Below are positions 37,802 through 52,800 of a DNA stretch of 64,000 nt, in pieces; position 1 is the first letter of the stretch; every line of letters begins with the position of its first letter. Where the stretch lies: assembly GCA_947172415.1 (NCBI GenBank), contig OX359189.1, forward strand, positions 1,262,501 through 1,326,500, written 5' to 3'. The stretch comes from Chondrosia reniformis (taxonomy: Eukaryota; Porifera; Demospongiae; Chondrillida; Chondrillidae). The notes under the pieces were generated by a model, which saw only the letters and a list, made by a program, of their open reading frames with translations, had not been told where the DNA came from and made no database searches. A program made the position numbers and the translations under genes.

Positions 37802-40800
37802 GTATGTTGTTATACAGATTTATTAGAATCTAAAGATTTACTGATATAATATCATCATTTGTGTAGTTGAAGCACCAGTTGTTGTTCCTAGATCACGGAA
37901 ACCTGTTGGGGAAGTGTTATCCAATCAAAGTGAATGGAGAATGAGATTCAATGGACCAGTAAGCGGTATTATTCATCATCATTATATGAAGTTAGAAGGC
38001 TAGCTATAAAAAACAAGTTATTTTTAATGATGCCCTAAAATATAGGATATACCATTTATATGTTACTGACTCATATTTAAGCGTTATTGAAATGATAAGA
38101 AACCACAAGTAGTCACTGTTTGATGGCTGCCCAAATTCTGATTGTGTTTTATAGATTGTGAGGCCAAGCAGTAGCCATTTTATTACATTCTTTTCTGAAG
38201 ATGGAACTGCAGTGATAGCATTTGACACGTCTGCTTCTCCTAATGTGCTATTCCCAGACACAGAGTTTGGAACTACATTACGAGTCTTCACAGACTACAC
38301 CTTTAAAGAAGGCTCCTCATACTACATTACATTAGATCCAGGTACTGTACATAAATGGTCTAAGACTTGGATTTTGACAACTTTCAAACAGTGTTATCGT
38401 ACGTACATTATCTGATGTGTAGGTGCAATAGTAGGACCAGCATTTTGTGGTAATGGACTTGATTCTGGTGGAGAGTTGGATCCAGATTTTTGGTCTTTTA
38501 CCATTCGTAAGTGAAGTACACCACAATTATATATGTATACGATCTTTCCCATAACTAAGATGTGTAGGTATGTGTAAGCATTGTATTGAGTTTACAAGTG
38601 TGTGTTCCCCTAATTCTGTAGGAGACATTACACCACCCCATTTGACCTTTATTCTGGCACCACACTACTCCAATGGTACTATTACTGTCTCTTGGGTATT
38701 CAATGAGGAGGCTACTGTGATTTGTACCCTCCAAACCCCGGAAGACTTCTTTATGACCAGCTGTTCTGGTGATCTCTTCTTCATGTCTGGTCTCAGTAGA
38801 GGAACCTACACCCTCTTTATTCAGGGAACAGACAATGCTGGAAATGTTGCCAACATTGTTACTCATACTTGGGAAGTTGGTAAGTGCACGTTAAGATGCC
38901 AATAAACATTACTATTAGCCGATGGCACATATATCTTCATTTTGTTCTTCTTTCTTAAGATGTGGAGGCACCTATTGCAGTTTTTACATCCACACCAGAT
39001 CCAGTTTCAAACACAGATTCTTGGGACTTTACATTTGAATGCACCAATGAAATTTACTGCACATTCCTTTGCAGTGTGCAGTTGGTTGGTGATCAGTCCA
39101 ACTTTGTAGATTGCTATGGCTCATTTGCAGTGTCGGGTCTGGTAGATGGAGGGAGCTATGTGATTTATGTTACACCAATAGATGCAGTGGGCAATATTGG
39201 AAACACAATAGATTATCAATGGAGTATAGGTATAAATTATGTACATATCTATATAAATGATCCAAAAACATGGCTGCCCTATACAATATATTGTCATTAT
39301 ACATTATTCTTATGATTACTTGTGGTTTGATTATCATTTTGATTATTTATTTGGTTCCACTTCCACAGATCTACTTCCTCCCACCATCACTCCTCTCTCT
39401 AATGTCAGCTTTACCTGTGGAGACCCCTATAGTCCTGAGCAAGCCGGCACTCCAATGGCCACAGATGATGATTCCACTCCAACTCTCAGTTATGAAGACT
39501 CACCAGAAGTGGGCTGTAGTCTAAGCAGGCTATGGATTGCAAGAGATGATGCTGGCAATGAAGCCACTACAGTGCAAATTATTACATTTACTAGTCCCTC
39601 CCCTCCCAGCATAACTGACTTTAGTAACGTTGCTGTTATACCATGCAGTAACTTGAAGGATGCCATTAGGAATGCTCAATTGCTTCAGAACCAACTTCAA
39701 GTGTCTCATCCTTGTGACCGACCAGTTGTCATTACTTATCAAGATTCAGCTGAGTTAAACAGATGTGGTTTTAACTTCACCAGAACTTGGCTTTTAGTAG
39801 ACGACTGTGGACTCTCAGGAACATTTCTACAGAACATTCAAGTCCTTGATCAACTCTCTCCTATCTCTCCTGAAGATGGGGAAGTCAATGTGGGTATTAA
39901 TGATCCCCTCATATGGCCGCAATATCCTGGAGGCACTAGTTATGAAATATATCTCTGGACAGATGGTACAGAACAACCAACTGTACCTATAGCAGTTGTT
40001 GAGGAATTAACATTCTATCCATCACCTAGCTATCCACCTGGTACTGCTTGCTTATGGCAGATACGCTATATCCTTCAGGATGAGAGTGTAATCCCAAGTC
40101 CCATTTGGAGATTTGAAGTGCGATCCTATTTAGATTTCAATGTGACTAGCATCACCCTGCCTGCTTTTACCTTCTCTGGGCAAAACTTTGAAGTGACCTG
40201 GGTAATCACCAATATTGGAAACCTCAGTACCGGAGGAAGATTCTGGACTGACAGTGTTTACATGAGTCCAGATTCAGACTTTCAGAATAGCAGAAGAGTG
40301 AGCTCTGTTCTTCAGGAAAGATTTATTGACCCTGATGATGACTATACCTCACAAGTTACAGTTAACCTTGGACATGATGAGATTGGAACTTTCTATGTGT
40401 TTGTTCAGACTGATACATATAATGAAGTAAGATTAACTGTCTAAATATTCTCAATCTTTTATGATATTAAAGCCTTTTATTCCCTTCTTTCTATATAGTT
40501 GATTGACTTTGACAGAATGAATAATTTGAAAGTCAGCTCCAGACCACTTGAAGTCAAGCTCTCTCCTCCACCTAATCTAATAGTTGAGAACATTATTGTG
40601 CCTTCTTCATCCTTTTCTGGTGAGATATTCTGCTCATACGTACGTACTTACTAATCAATGAGGTGTTTATAGTAACCTTTCTTAAAATTTGTTACTGTAT
40701 ATACAGATATGTAGGTACATATATATGATAAGTATGATTCCAATTCCTTCCTATGTAGGAGAGGATATATCTGTGGTGTGGACTGTGAGGAACGTAGGAC

Positions 40801-43800
40801 TTGGGATCACTGCTACTGACGTGTGGTATGACAAAATATATTGGTCATCTGATGACATTCTGGGTGCGTAAGTCTTAAGTTCTGACGACACTTGCATTAG
40901 TACGTTTATTTGTGTTGATCACTATCTGCTTGTTACAGATGATGATGACTTGCTCTTTGCAACAGTTGCAAGAGAAGGAGCTTTGGCAGTTGGATCTTCT
41001 TACACCAATTCAACAACTGTAATGGTTCCTAGAGCCATTTTTGGGAATTTCTTCATTATTGTGGCTACGGATGCATTGGGAATGGTATATGAACACACTG
41101 GTGAAGGTGATGGTGTAACATCCTCTGAAGTAATTATACTACTGACTGGGCATTTTCATTAACTGTTTGAATTTTGAATTATAATATTATGTTTTATTTA
41201 ATACCCTTTGCCCAGAACTTGTAAAGAAATGATTGTACAATAGGAGATCCTTCTAAACAAGTGTCATGTTGTCGGGATTGTGTACTTTAAGAAATGTTTA
41301 GATAATTACGCATACAGCTTTGATAGTATTTCATTATTGTTCTACTCTATGTCAACAGAACTGCATGCATACTACTTTCTAGACTGCTCTATGCCTGCTG
41401 AAGTGATATTTTCTTAGACCATGTTTGGAGTTAATAGAATAAGAATTCCTTATAACTGCGTCGAACTTATATTTGGGATGGTACATCTGTCGACTTTTTG
41501 AGCGTATAAAAACGCAGTCACTGAGCAAGACCCCCAGGGTCGAAACGTTTGACGAAGAAACGAAAACCAACTGCGTTTTTAAACGCTCAAAAATTCGAAA
41601 GATGTACCATCCCAAAGATGTTTGGAGTTGTTTACCTCAACTAGTCATTGCTTTCAAAGCATTTACATACATATACTGTATGTATATTGCCTATATGACA
41701 TATGTATTGACGTTAACTGTATGTAAATATACTTATATTTACGTAGGTACATATAGCATAAATATAGACCTTTTTCCACATACGTACGTGTATATACAGT
41801 ATGTACATATGTACATATATATAGCTGATATTTTGTACTAACAGTGTTTGAGTTTGTGTTCATCTGACATATATACCTTCATGCATGTGTGCAGGATATC
41901 ACTGTCACTCTCACACCACCACCTGACCTTACTGTCACTGATATATCAACTGCTGACACACTCGTTACGGGAGAGGAAATGGTGGTTCAGTACACTGTGA
42001 CTAATATAGGAGCAGGTGCTCCTTTTGAGCCATATTGGAGAGACCAGATTGTGAGTATTCATTTACGTAGTAATCCCTAACCTTACAGAGTTGATTCTTC
42101 TCTGACCCTTTTGAAAAATTGTAGAAATTTGGAGACAAGGTGATCTGCTCACTGCACATCTACGAAAGCCTTGGACCAGGAGAATCGTACACAAGAGAGT
42201 GTAAATATGTCATCCCAACTGCCTTTCAATCAGGTCTGATTAATTTGAACATAACAACTGACTACAACAATCAGGTATTTGAGTACCTTTCAGAGGGTAA
42301 CAACTTTGAGTCAAGATCAATCCAAATTTTACAATCTCTGGCCGACCTAATAGTTGATAAAATAGCAACAACACTTGTGTCATCTTATGAAGGAAACTAT
42401 ATTTTAGTTAATTACTCAGTTGTTAACAATGGTACAGGGCCAACCATTAATGCTCCATGGACAGAAATTATTGGTTTTTCATTTAGCGACAAATTTAATT
42501 GGGAAGATATAATTGTCAATAGACAAATAGTAATGTCTGCAAATCTTCCTGGATACGGACAGTTGGTCAATCGTAGAAACATTAGGATGGATGTCCCTGA
42601 ATACATTACTAATAATAAAGTTTACATTCACATTTTTGTTGATACTGAGAATCGAATTGAAGAATGGAATGAAGATAACAATATCCGTACATCTGAACCT
42701 GTTGATATTCCACTAGTGGCAGCTGATTTAGCAGTCGTTGAACTCACATATATGCCTGAGTTGCGTCAATATTCCGGAAGTGAGGTGACAGTAACTTGGA
42801 CAGTAACTAACAAAGGAAACAGAGTATTGGTAGGAAGGGAATGGTTTGATAGCGTGATGTTCTCCGCTTCATCTGACATTACTGACAATTTCATCAACAG
42901 TACAGCGGTGCCAGTATCTCACACCCTAGTACCAGGAAGCAATTATACACAGTCACAAGTTGTCCACATTCCTGATGGTCTCAGAGGTAGATACTTTATA
43001 CATGTAAAAGTAGACAGTCAATCTGATGTATTTGAGGATGGCTTAAATGACAACAATGTTCTTAGCATTCCTGTAAACATATTAATCCCACCATCTCCAG
43101 ATTTCATTGTAAAAAGTGTGTCAGGTAATGTTTTTGTGACTGAGGGTAAAACAAGAATTTTGCTGGTGAATGGCATTATTCTCAATCATGGCAATTCTTT
43201 GCTTTTCGAGGCATTTTGGGTAGATGAGATATACATAACTGACCAACTCCCTTTCTCTAAAGACAGTGCTATCAAACTTGATGAGGTCATGAATACCGGA
43301 TACCTAGAATCCTTTCAAGAGTACACCATAGTAAGAAGCATTATTATTCCAGACAATGTTACAGGCTCCTTTTACGTGGCTATCGTGGTCGATACTGCCA
43401 ACAATATTGTTGAGGTTTTAGGTGAAGAAAACAATGATGGTCATAGTGATGAAACAATCTACATAAGGCCACCTCTTCTGCCCATTCTAGCAGTTAATAT
43501 TCTCTTTGAAAAGCTACCATCAAGAGCTATTGCTGGGGAGACATTTCCACTGTTTTATGACATCACAAACAAGGGGGAAAAGGACTTGCCAACCAGTTCC
43601 TTTACTAGTGAAATTTATCTCATTCCAGACGTTAGTGGTGCCAGGAGGCAAGTTAATGGCATCTTTTTAAGACAGATTATTCATACCCTGAGCCTCAGTG
43701 TCAATGAAACACAACCTCTCTCCACCAATATTACGATGCCATATGGTGTAAACCAGTTTGTGTTTTTGGCTGTTGCCCTCGATGTCAAGAAAGTTCTATC

Positions 43801-46800
43801 CCTTGGAAACACAGACAATGGTGTCACACAAACTGAAGATGCCATTTTGGTGGAAGATGGACCTCTGGCAAATCTTCTAATCCGCATTGGTACTTCATCT
43901 TCAAAATTGAACTTGACAAGTGGCCAACCTGCTAATATTTTATATGAAGTAGTAAACAATGGAGCTAGTGCCACTCTTGGAGATTGGTATGAGACGATAA
44001 GTCTAAGTAGGGACAACAGCCTGGATGCTTTTGACATTAAGCTGAAGACAGTTTTGAGACTGATGGAACTTGATGTTAATGAAAGCTACTCCCAGATAAT
44101 TGAAGTGTTTATTCCATATAACATTCCTACTGAAGATTATTACCTCTTTTTTAGTGTTGACACTGAAAATCATATTCCAGAAATAACAGAGAGTGACAAC
44201 CATGTTTCAAGATTGGTATCCATAAAGGAGACTGTCAGCACGGACATTGCAGTACAAGATGTTTTTGCAACTCCAGAAAATCTTACATACAATGAAGGTC
44301 AGCTTAATATAAGTTATTCTCTAATGTGAGTCGATATATTATACATTAAAGTATATACGTACGTATATATAATAGAGTGTCCCCCCTCTCCACATGTATG
44401 TAGTTTACATGGGTATAATTTCGTCCTTTAGATGTTTTGGTATTTTGGAAACTTGTAAACAAGGGGCAGATATTGGCAGAAGGATACAAATGTGACACTT
44501 TGTACTTATCTGAAGATGAAAAATGGGATATCACAGACTATCAGATTGGAGACCCTCTCTGCTCAGCAATTAGCATCGAACCATTTGACAATGTCTCAAT
44601 GGCGGCAGTTAGTTTTTCTTTAGAAGCAAGGGTTCCTGATGACATTGTACCGAACACCTACAAAGCACTTGTACATACACGTAGCAATATTCGTGATGCT
44701 AATTTGAAGAATAATTTTGCTACATCTGTGTTCCCATTGAATATAGTGCCTCCTTCATTAGACCTTGGCTCTAGGACAAGGATTACTATGTTTTCAGGAG
44801 AAGAGAAAATTTTCAGGATCTATGATGTACCTGACGGAGAGACACTGATAGCAATTCTATATCCCATCAAAGGAGATTCTCTTTATGATTTGTACTTTAG
44901 TTTTAATAGACCTCCAACTCCATCTGACTGTGATGCATATTCCCAGTTTCCATTCTCAGCTAATCAAACAGTCATTTTGAAAAAGACCAATGATGGAACC
45001 TACTTCTTGAAAATAAATAGCTTGGCAGACGAGGAATTTGAAGAATTAGAAATAGATATTCTTGTAAAGATTGCTGGATTTGAAATTCTGCAAGTCAGTC
45101 CAACAGAAGTGTCTCCATTGGGTACAGCTACAGTGCAGATCTTAGGAACTGTATTTGATTATGATCTTGCTGCTTACCTCTTTGATCAAAGTAATCCTTT
45201 CTTCCTCCTTGAAACCACTAGAGTCTATAGATTTAGTTCCATAGAAAGTTACGCTACATTTGACATTACTGGGATACCATTTGGAACATACTCAGTGCAA
45301 CTAAGAAATCTTGGAACAAATGACACAGCTGAGCTAAATGGCGGTCTGAATATTGTGAAAGGCATTCCTGGACAGGCTTCTATTGATATGGCTTTACCTG
45401 AGCATCTGCAAGCTGGAGACAGTGGAATTATTACAGTACTCGTTGAAAATGTTGGAAACACTGATATTTTTGTTCCATGCCTTTCTATGCAAACCAATGG
45501 TGATGCAGTTGTTCGTTTGATTGATCAAAACATGGATCCCACATCCAAAATAAACTTTTTAGCGTTGTCCAGCAATGGTCCTGGTGGAATATTGCCTCCT
45601 AAGGCCACCACAACAGTATCATTGGAAATCGTCCAACTAAGATCATTTTCTGGGTCTGCGTTAATCCAACTATCCTCAATACCTGACACCAATGAACCAC
45701 ATTCTTATCTTGACAAAGAATCCTTTAAGCCTGATGAAGTCTCTGATGATACATGGGATGTTATCTGGGAGAATTTTATTCAATCTGTTGGGACCACGTG
45801 GCTGTCTTTTAAGCTCCGAATATCAGAGGTAGCAAATGAACTGAGCCTTGTAGATGGCAGTGCATACCTGCTTGATGATATAGTGGCCTATCAGCTGAGA
45901 GTTGCAAATGGATTACTCACAGGTGATCATTATACAGTGCATGCATGAGTAATTCCAAAGCACCATTTTCCTGTGGACTTTCACATTTAAGACTAAGAAA
46001 ACATACGTATGTACATATGTATATATGTATGTATAGACTGTTTCTAGATATAGGTATATACTATATTTAGGGAAGGCCATAAAAATTTGTATAAGAATAG
46101 AAACTATATAATATTCTATCTTTTTCCACTGGGTTAAACAGATGTCTTTGGGATTTGCACCCTTCAGTGTAAATCTTCAATTTACATTATTATCTTTTTA
46201 AAATGACTGTTACGAATGTGGTTTACCCATTTAGGAAAAGAATTGCTTACCTTTGTGGATCTGACTGACAAAGAATCTGATTCACTACTTGCACTGAAGT
46301 TTGAAAGAGGCTATTCTTCATTCATTTCCTTACGCAGAAAGTCAGGTCCTTTAGGACAGGGATGGTTACTACCTTGGTGGTGAGCACAAGGATCACATAA
46401 TAGGCACTGATACCCTAACTCGTACACTTGTGTTTTCTATGTATTTCTCTGTACATTCCATATGTACAATAACTGTATTCTGCATCTAGTAACTTTCCTG
46501 TATACTATACTGTATATATGCATGTATCTCCTTTTCAATACTCTATGCATGTCTCTCCTCACTATCTTTGTCTTCTTTCACTCTCCAGTTCCAGTTTCTA
46601 TATCCACACATTGTTCATTGTGGTCAGCATGTTATTTCTCATTCACTCATTCTTATTAGGGAATTGCGAATTGATGTACAGTCAGACCTCGGATTGATAT
46701 TTTTCTTTGACAAAGGAGAAAGAATTACACTCAAAAGAAGACGGGAGAACGTGTATGGTTTAGATGGTTTGGAAGCATACAAATCTGATGGTGAGTTTAT

Positions 46801-49800
46801 TGAACATAACTAGCAACATTTTTATGTATACGTACGTACGTATATATATGACTGGTTCAATGACTGACCAATGCTCCAATATTTCATTGTTTACATACGT
46901 ATGTATGTACGTATAGAAAATTACATTTTGAGGAATGAAGTGGAGAATGTGAAGTACATTTTTGAACCCCAAAATGGATCTCTAGTAAAGATGGAAAGCC
47001 TCCTAGATGGAAACTTTATAGCTGTTGAACATAATGGAGCTGGCCAAAAAGAGCTTTTCCATCATTCCAATGGGAAAACAATGAGAGTGACATATACAGC
47101 AACTGGATTGATTTTGTTTGTGGATATTCTAGATACAGACTTTGTTGTCTTGCAAACTAGGTATGCACATTCAAGTCTTGTTTTACACAAAGATTTAAAA
47201 AAGGAAACTATTTCTTACTAAAAAGTACAGATACTGTAAGATAGTAAATTACAGTTATGTACTGTATGTACTATCAGCATTATGTAATACAGTTTTTACC
47301 CCATGCTTTCTACTTTTAGTACTTATACCTATGATGAAACTGGAAGGTATCTGCTGGCAGTTACAGTAAATGGGAAGTCAACTAATTATACATACAGTGA
47401 AGCAGGGGATCTTATTATGACAACGTATGACTCTGGTCAAATGCGAGTCTTTAAGTACAATTCTTGGAATTTTCTCCAATCAAATGAGCTTCGTTATCCT
47501 GATGGCAGACTGGCTGTTGCTGTTGACATTTCCTTTTCGTGGAATGGCATTGTGTACACAACCCTGCGACCACAAAATCAAAATATTACATTTATTTATG
47601 ATGCATCTGGATCCTTGTCATCTTTCAGAATAAATAATGATTTGCCAATCAAGCAGGCACAATCTACGTCAGGATGGCTATCACAGCTCCTTGGAGATAC
47701 TGTTAGTCACTATAGTAGTACTTTCTATTCCTATTAATAAAGTAAAGTGAATTTACTTTATTTACTTTACACAAGTTCAAGGATATACGTATAGTCTCAT
47801 CTAGTAAATTGGGCTGTTTATAGTGTATCTATATAGTGTTTAACTTTCAAATGTTTATTCCTTAGCTACAGTACATACCGACGTATGTACGTATATACAT
47901 AGTCTCATCTACTATATTGGGCTGTATAAATATATTTTGTCCTATTCTCAAGTTTTTATTCATAAGCCATGTAATATTCTGCGGACTAAGCAGTTATATA
48001 ACTGATCCCCAAACCTGGCTAGACTGTGCAAGTGACAAGAACTGAATATACTTGTGCTGATCTGATTGGCTGAGATTCTGATTCAGTATTTCCACTCCTT
48101 AAATGATCATTATATCACTTTCATAACTGATGTTTTAATACAGGTAATTTCTGAGGACCACTATGACATTGACACAAACACGCTCCACCAAAGAGATGGT
48201 AATAGGAACACCATTTCCTACAAGTTTGGAACAAATGGAGAGATCCTTCAATACACTGATGCAGTGGGTAATTCATACAACTCTGTGTTTGATAACTTTG
48301 GACGACTTCGTCAAACCACCTTTCCGGATGGAAGCAGTGAGGGTTATGCATATGACATAGTTGGACGTCTGTCCAGTCTGACAAAACCAAGTGGACAAAC
48401 CATCTCTTTTACCTATGACAGTGACAATAACTTGGTAAGTGTGTACCTATTATGCAATAGATGAGTTACTATGGAAACAACACATATGTACATTGTGTAC
48501 TTTATTAAATTAGGTAACCAAATCCTCAGGAAGAAGTAGAAGCAATCGTCAATATGATGGCAGTGGTCGCCTTGCAAACATAACTAATGATATTGGAAGG
48601 ACCTCAATAAAATATGATCAAAATGGTGTTCCAATTGAGGTAGCCTATCCGAATGGACACAGTCTGTTTTATGGCTACAACAGCAAGTATCAACGTGTCT
48701 ATTTGGCTGATAACAGAGGGTACAATATCACCTATGAGTATGACAACAGAGATAGAATAATCCAAATCCGGGATTCCACGACTAATTATGTCTATTGTAA
48801 CTGGGAGTATGATAAATCCATTCATCCAATTAAAAGAACTGTTGGTAATGGTGCCTTTACCCTTTATAAATATGAAGAAGGATCTAGTCGTCTCTTGGAA
48901 GTTCACAACTACCTACCTGGGGGCGGAGTTTCTTCCTGGTTCATTTATGAGTATGATCTGAGAGGACAGGTTATAGCTGTTGTGACAGCTGATGGCAGAT
49001 GGGAATACAGCTATGACAGTAATGGACAGTTGGTCCAATGGAGAAGGCCCAATGGAGTTACAGTAGACGTCACCTATGACAGTCGTGGTAACAGAATTTG
49101 GCAGAGAAATACTGATGGGGAGTTTTACTATGTCGTCAATGAAATGAACCAGGCTTTGGTGTATGGAGAAAATGAAGACTTCCTCTATGATGGGAATGGC
49201 AACCTCATCAGGAGGACTACAGATGAAAGTGTAGAATATTATCAATACGATGCTGATGGGAAGCTGCTGGGTTATGAATACCAAGATGTGACACAGTATG
49301 TGTTATTATATCTTCTTATATATTATATATTTTTCCTATAATTTCATTTGCCAATCCATTGTGTGCAGATGTAGTTATCAGTATGATCCTATTGGAAACC
49401 TCTATCAGAAGGTGTGTGATGATATATACAATACAAACTATCTAGTGGATCCTTTTGGACCATTTGGACCTGACATTATAGCTGAGGTTAGTGAGTGTGT
49501 CAATTTGTACCATATTATGCTTTGCCTAACATTTTGCTTCAAATTATTGTAATTTTTTGTAGGATATTGATGGTGACATTAGTTACTTTGTTAGTTCCTT
49601 TGAGCAAGGACTTGTTGCTACTGTAAAGCCCTACTCTCAGCCTTCTTCTCCGCCACTCTACTTTGAGTATAATGGTGATGGGTAGGTTGGATCAGTACTG
49701 GATATAATACTGTATATATTATACGTATACGTACATCACTTACTATATTGTATGATTGTACGTACCTTGTACATACACACTGTATATACGTATATACCCT

Positions 49801-52800
49801 CTCATTAGATCTGTAGTTGCAGTATTGGACTATCAAGCCAATAAAAGGAATACTTATGACTATGATCCCTTTGGTAATATTCTGGAAATGAATGAACAAG
49901 TCAGAAATAACTTTTTGTATGCTGGCAAGCTTGGAGTTATGCTCTTGGAGGAAACAGGCGACAAATATTGGATGAGGACCAGAGTCTACGATCCACTACA
50001 TGGCAGATTCACAACTCCAGATCCTCTTGGTTGGTCACTGGCGTATACATATATATATAATACATTAATCATTCACGGCAGTGATATATAATTCATCACA
50101 ACAAGATATGATATGACTATTGCGCATCTTTTTAGGTTTTTCTGGAGGAAGGACAAACTCGTATGCTTATGCATACAACAGTCCTCTTGCTGTTAAGGAT
50201 GTGTCTGCTACAGCTGGATCCCCTCTTCTGCCAACCATCATTAGTGGAAATGTACTCCACAGACAAGCGGTTAAGGCTGCTCTTCAGGCTGGTTTGAATG
50301 CTGCTATTGCAGCCAGAAAGGTTATCAGTGTTGCTACAATTGCACTGTCAACAGAAATATTAGCTGATTACTCATGGGGAGGTAAATTGTGTTTGTACTC
50401 CTTTCACATTTTTGATCTTATTAAATCCACATACGTACCTACACTTGCAGGAGTTATAGGAGCAGTGCCACCAGGACCAGCTGGACAAGCAGCTGATCTT
50501 AATTCTGGTAGAGGTAAGATAAATAGAGTACGTACTCATGAGACCAATAAATATTAATTAAGTGAATTAGTTTACTGTAGGTTGCTCCAGTCTAGTCATG
50601 GGGCTATGATAGAGTAGTTTGGTTTATAAAGCATTTCAATCAATTGATTTCTACTTTTCCATGTTTAAATGAATAGGACTATTAAAGAAGACAGTTGGTA
50701 ATCTTTTTGGTGGCCTAGTATCAACTGGAGTTGAGACTACTTCTGTTAACAGAGAAGCTGCGGCTTGGAGTTGCGCTGTATCTAATACCTTTTACAATTT
50801 AGGATTTTCAAGTATTACAGCAAAAATTTCTGCTCTTTTAGGAGATCGTGAGTATCATTATGCATATGGAGACCTTAGCATACAGATTATGAACTTGCTA
50901 TATATGTATATACTTTCACTGCTTTGTGCATATATATGTATATATAGTAACAGTCCCTGAGAATACAGGATGGCTGAATTCACAAGCTTTTCTCTCGGAC
51001 TTCTTCATAAGACCACCTCAATCATATTTTGGTTCTCTTATAACATCATATTTCATTGGAATGTATAACAGTTACTTCTTTGATGATCAATTAAAGGGTA
51101 CCAGAGACGAGATTATTGGCAACATTGAGTGGGCCCAATCTGTTTATCCAGTAAGTAAACTTAACAAGAACAACCTATGTATATATACTTTGACCCAGCA
51201 AATATGATCTTATAAGTATTGATACATACGTATATACCATGCACTATCTCATCATTTGATTGGCTGTTCAAAAGGGAAGACTGAAAAACCTCTTTTATCC
51301 AGATCCAAAGCTCTCACTAGGTTTAGTTCCCTTTAATTTCCTTTAGGCCTTAAAGTAGATGTAGCATGTAAGAGGGGAAAAATGTTGTATTATCATGTAA
51401 CCTATTAACTTACTACATAGAATTATATTCTCGGTCCACCTGGCTTTGGGCCTGGACACTTTGTTCCTCTAACTCAAGTCTTTGAGTACACCATACGTTT
51501 TGAGAATGATCCCAATGCCACTGCCCCGGCTCAGAGGGTCCTTATAAGACATCAGCTGGATGACGATCTCGATATCAGGACATTTAGAGTGGGGTCATTT
51601 GGGTTTGGGGATTTTATCAGTGAAGAATCATGCAGCAGTTCATTCCTCCAAGTAATTGATTATCATTGGTATATATATACTGTACATGTATATATACTGC
51701 TGTCCTATTTATACTATTATGTATATATACACATATAAGCTCTTTAGTTCCGTATAGACCTTTTCCTCTAAAGTAGATGTATAGCATGTATTGATTATTC
51801 ATACGTATACGTATATATTCTATTGTTAATATAGCTTAGATACATTGTATATATAGATACTGCTATACTCTGTTAGTTTTACTATTACTGTTGATATACG
51901 TATATACGTAGGTAACACTGGACTTAACTGCAACACTTGGCCTCTATGTGCAAATGATAAGTCATGTTGATGTTGTAACAAGACATGCTACATGGGAGCT
52001 TCAATGTTTGGACCCAGAAACAGGTGCTTATCCATACATTATAAATAAAAAGATTCTGAAGCTGATTTTAAAAATAGTCTGGTTCTTATTTGCAGGTGAG
52101 GTACCAGTGGATCCTAGCATCGGATTTCTACCACCTAATAATGGAACAAATGGACAAGGCTTTGTGAAGTTTTCTATTAAGCCAATAGAAGATGCTTTGA
52201 CCCTATCTACAATTGATGTAACTGCAAGTATTATGATTGATGAAAACGAACCAATTTTAACTCCACCAATATTCAATACAGTGAGTAAAATGGTTTAAAA
52301 TCTGTGCTGATCTGCGTATGTACATGTACATATGTATATGCATATTTTTATTAATAATTATATTAATATGATTAATTAGAGCCTTATATTGTACTTTTGC
52401 GTTTAAATAGTTTGTATTTCTTCTGTAGTTGGATGGTACATCTCCATCATGTCTGCTTAAAGTTGTTGATCTTTTGGAGTCTGGAACTTCAGCAATCTTT
52501 TTAAACACTTCTGACACTGGATCAGGAGTGAAAAAGGTTGACCTCTACATTTGTGATGGTAAGAATAATATTAAATAACCAATTTGTATTGTCTAAGTAT
52601 TAGAGAATACTAGTACTCTCTATATAATATAAGTATAAAGGAATGACCAAAAATATGGCCGCCCTATTCCGATGTATTATCAATTAGCATTATTGTATAA
52701 GATTGATAAGCCTCAATATTTCTATTTGACAGATGAGCTGTCCGTCACACCACTTGTGTTTGGTATTACCGACTCTGTAATCAACTTGCCTTTGGCACCT

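Noticed and set aside
42125..45922. Bacterial contamination explaining the CARDB/RHS region
   Set aside because: It is continuous with flanking exons, split by many phase-consistent introns, and its neighbours and paralogue are animal genes on the same sequence.
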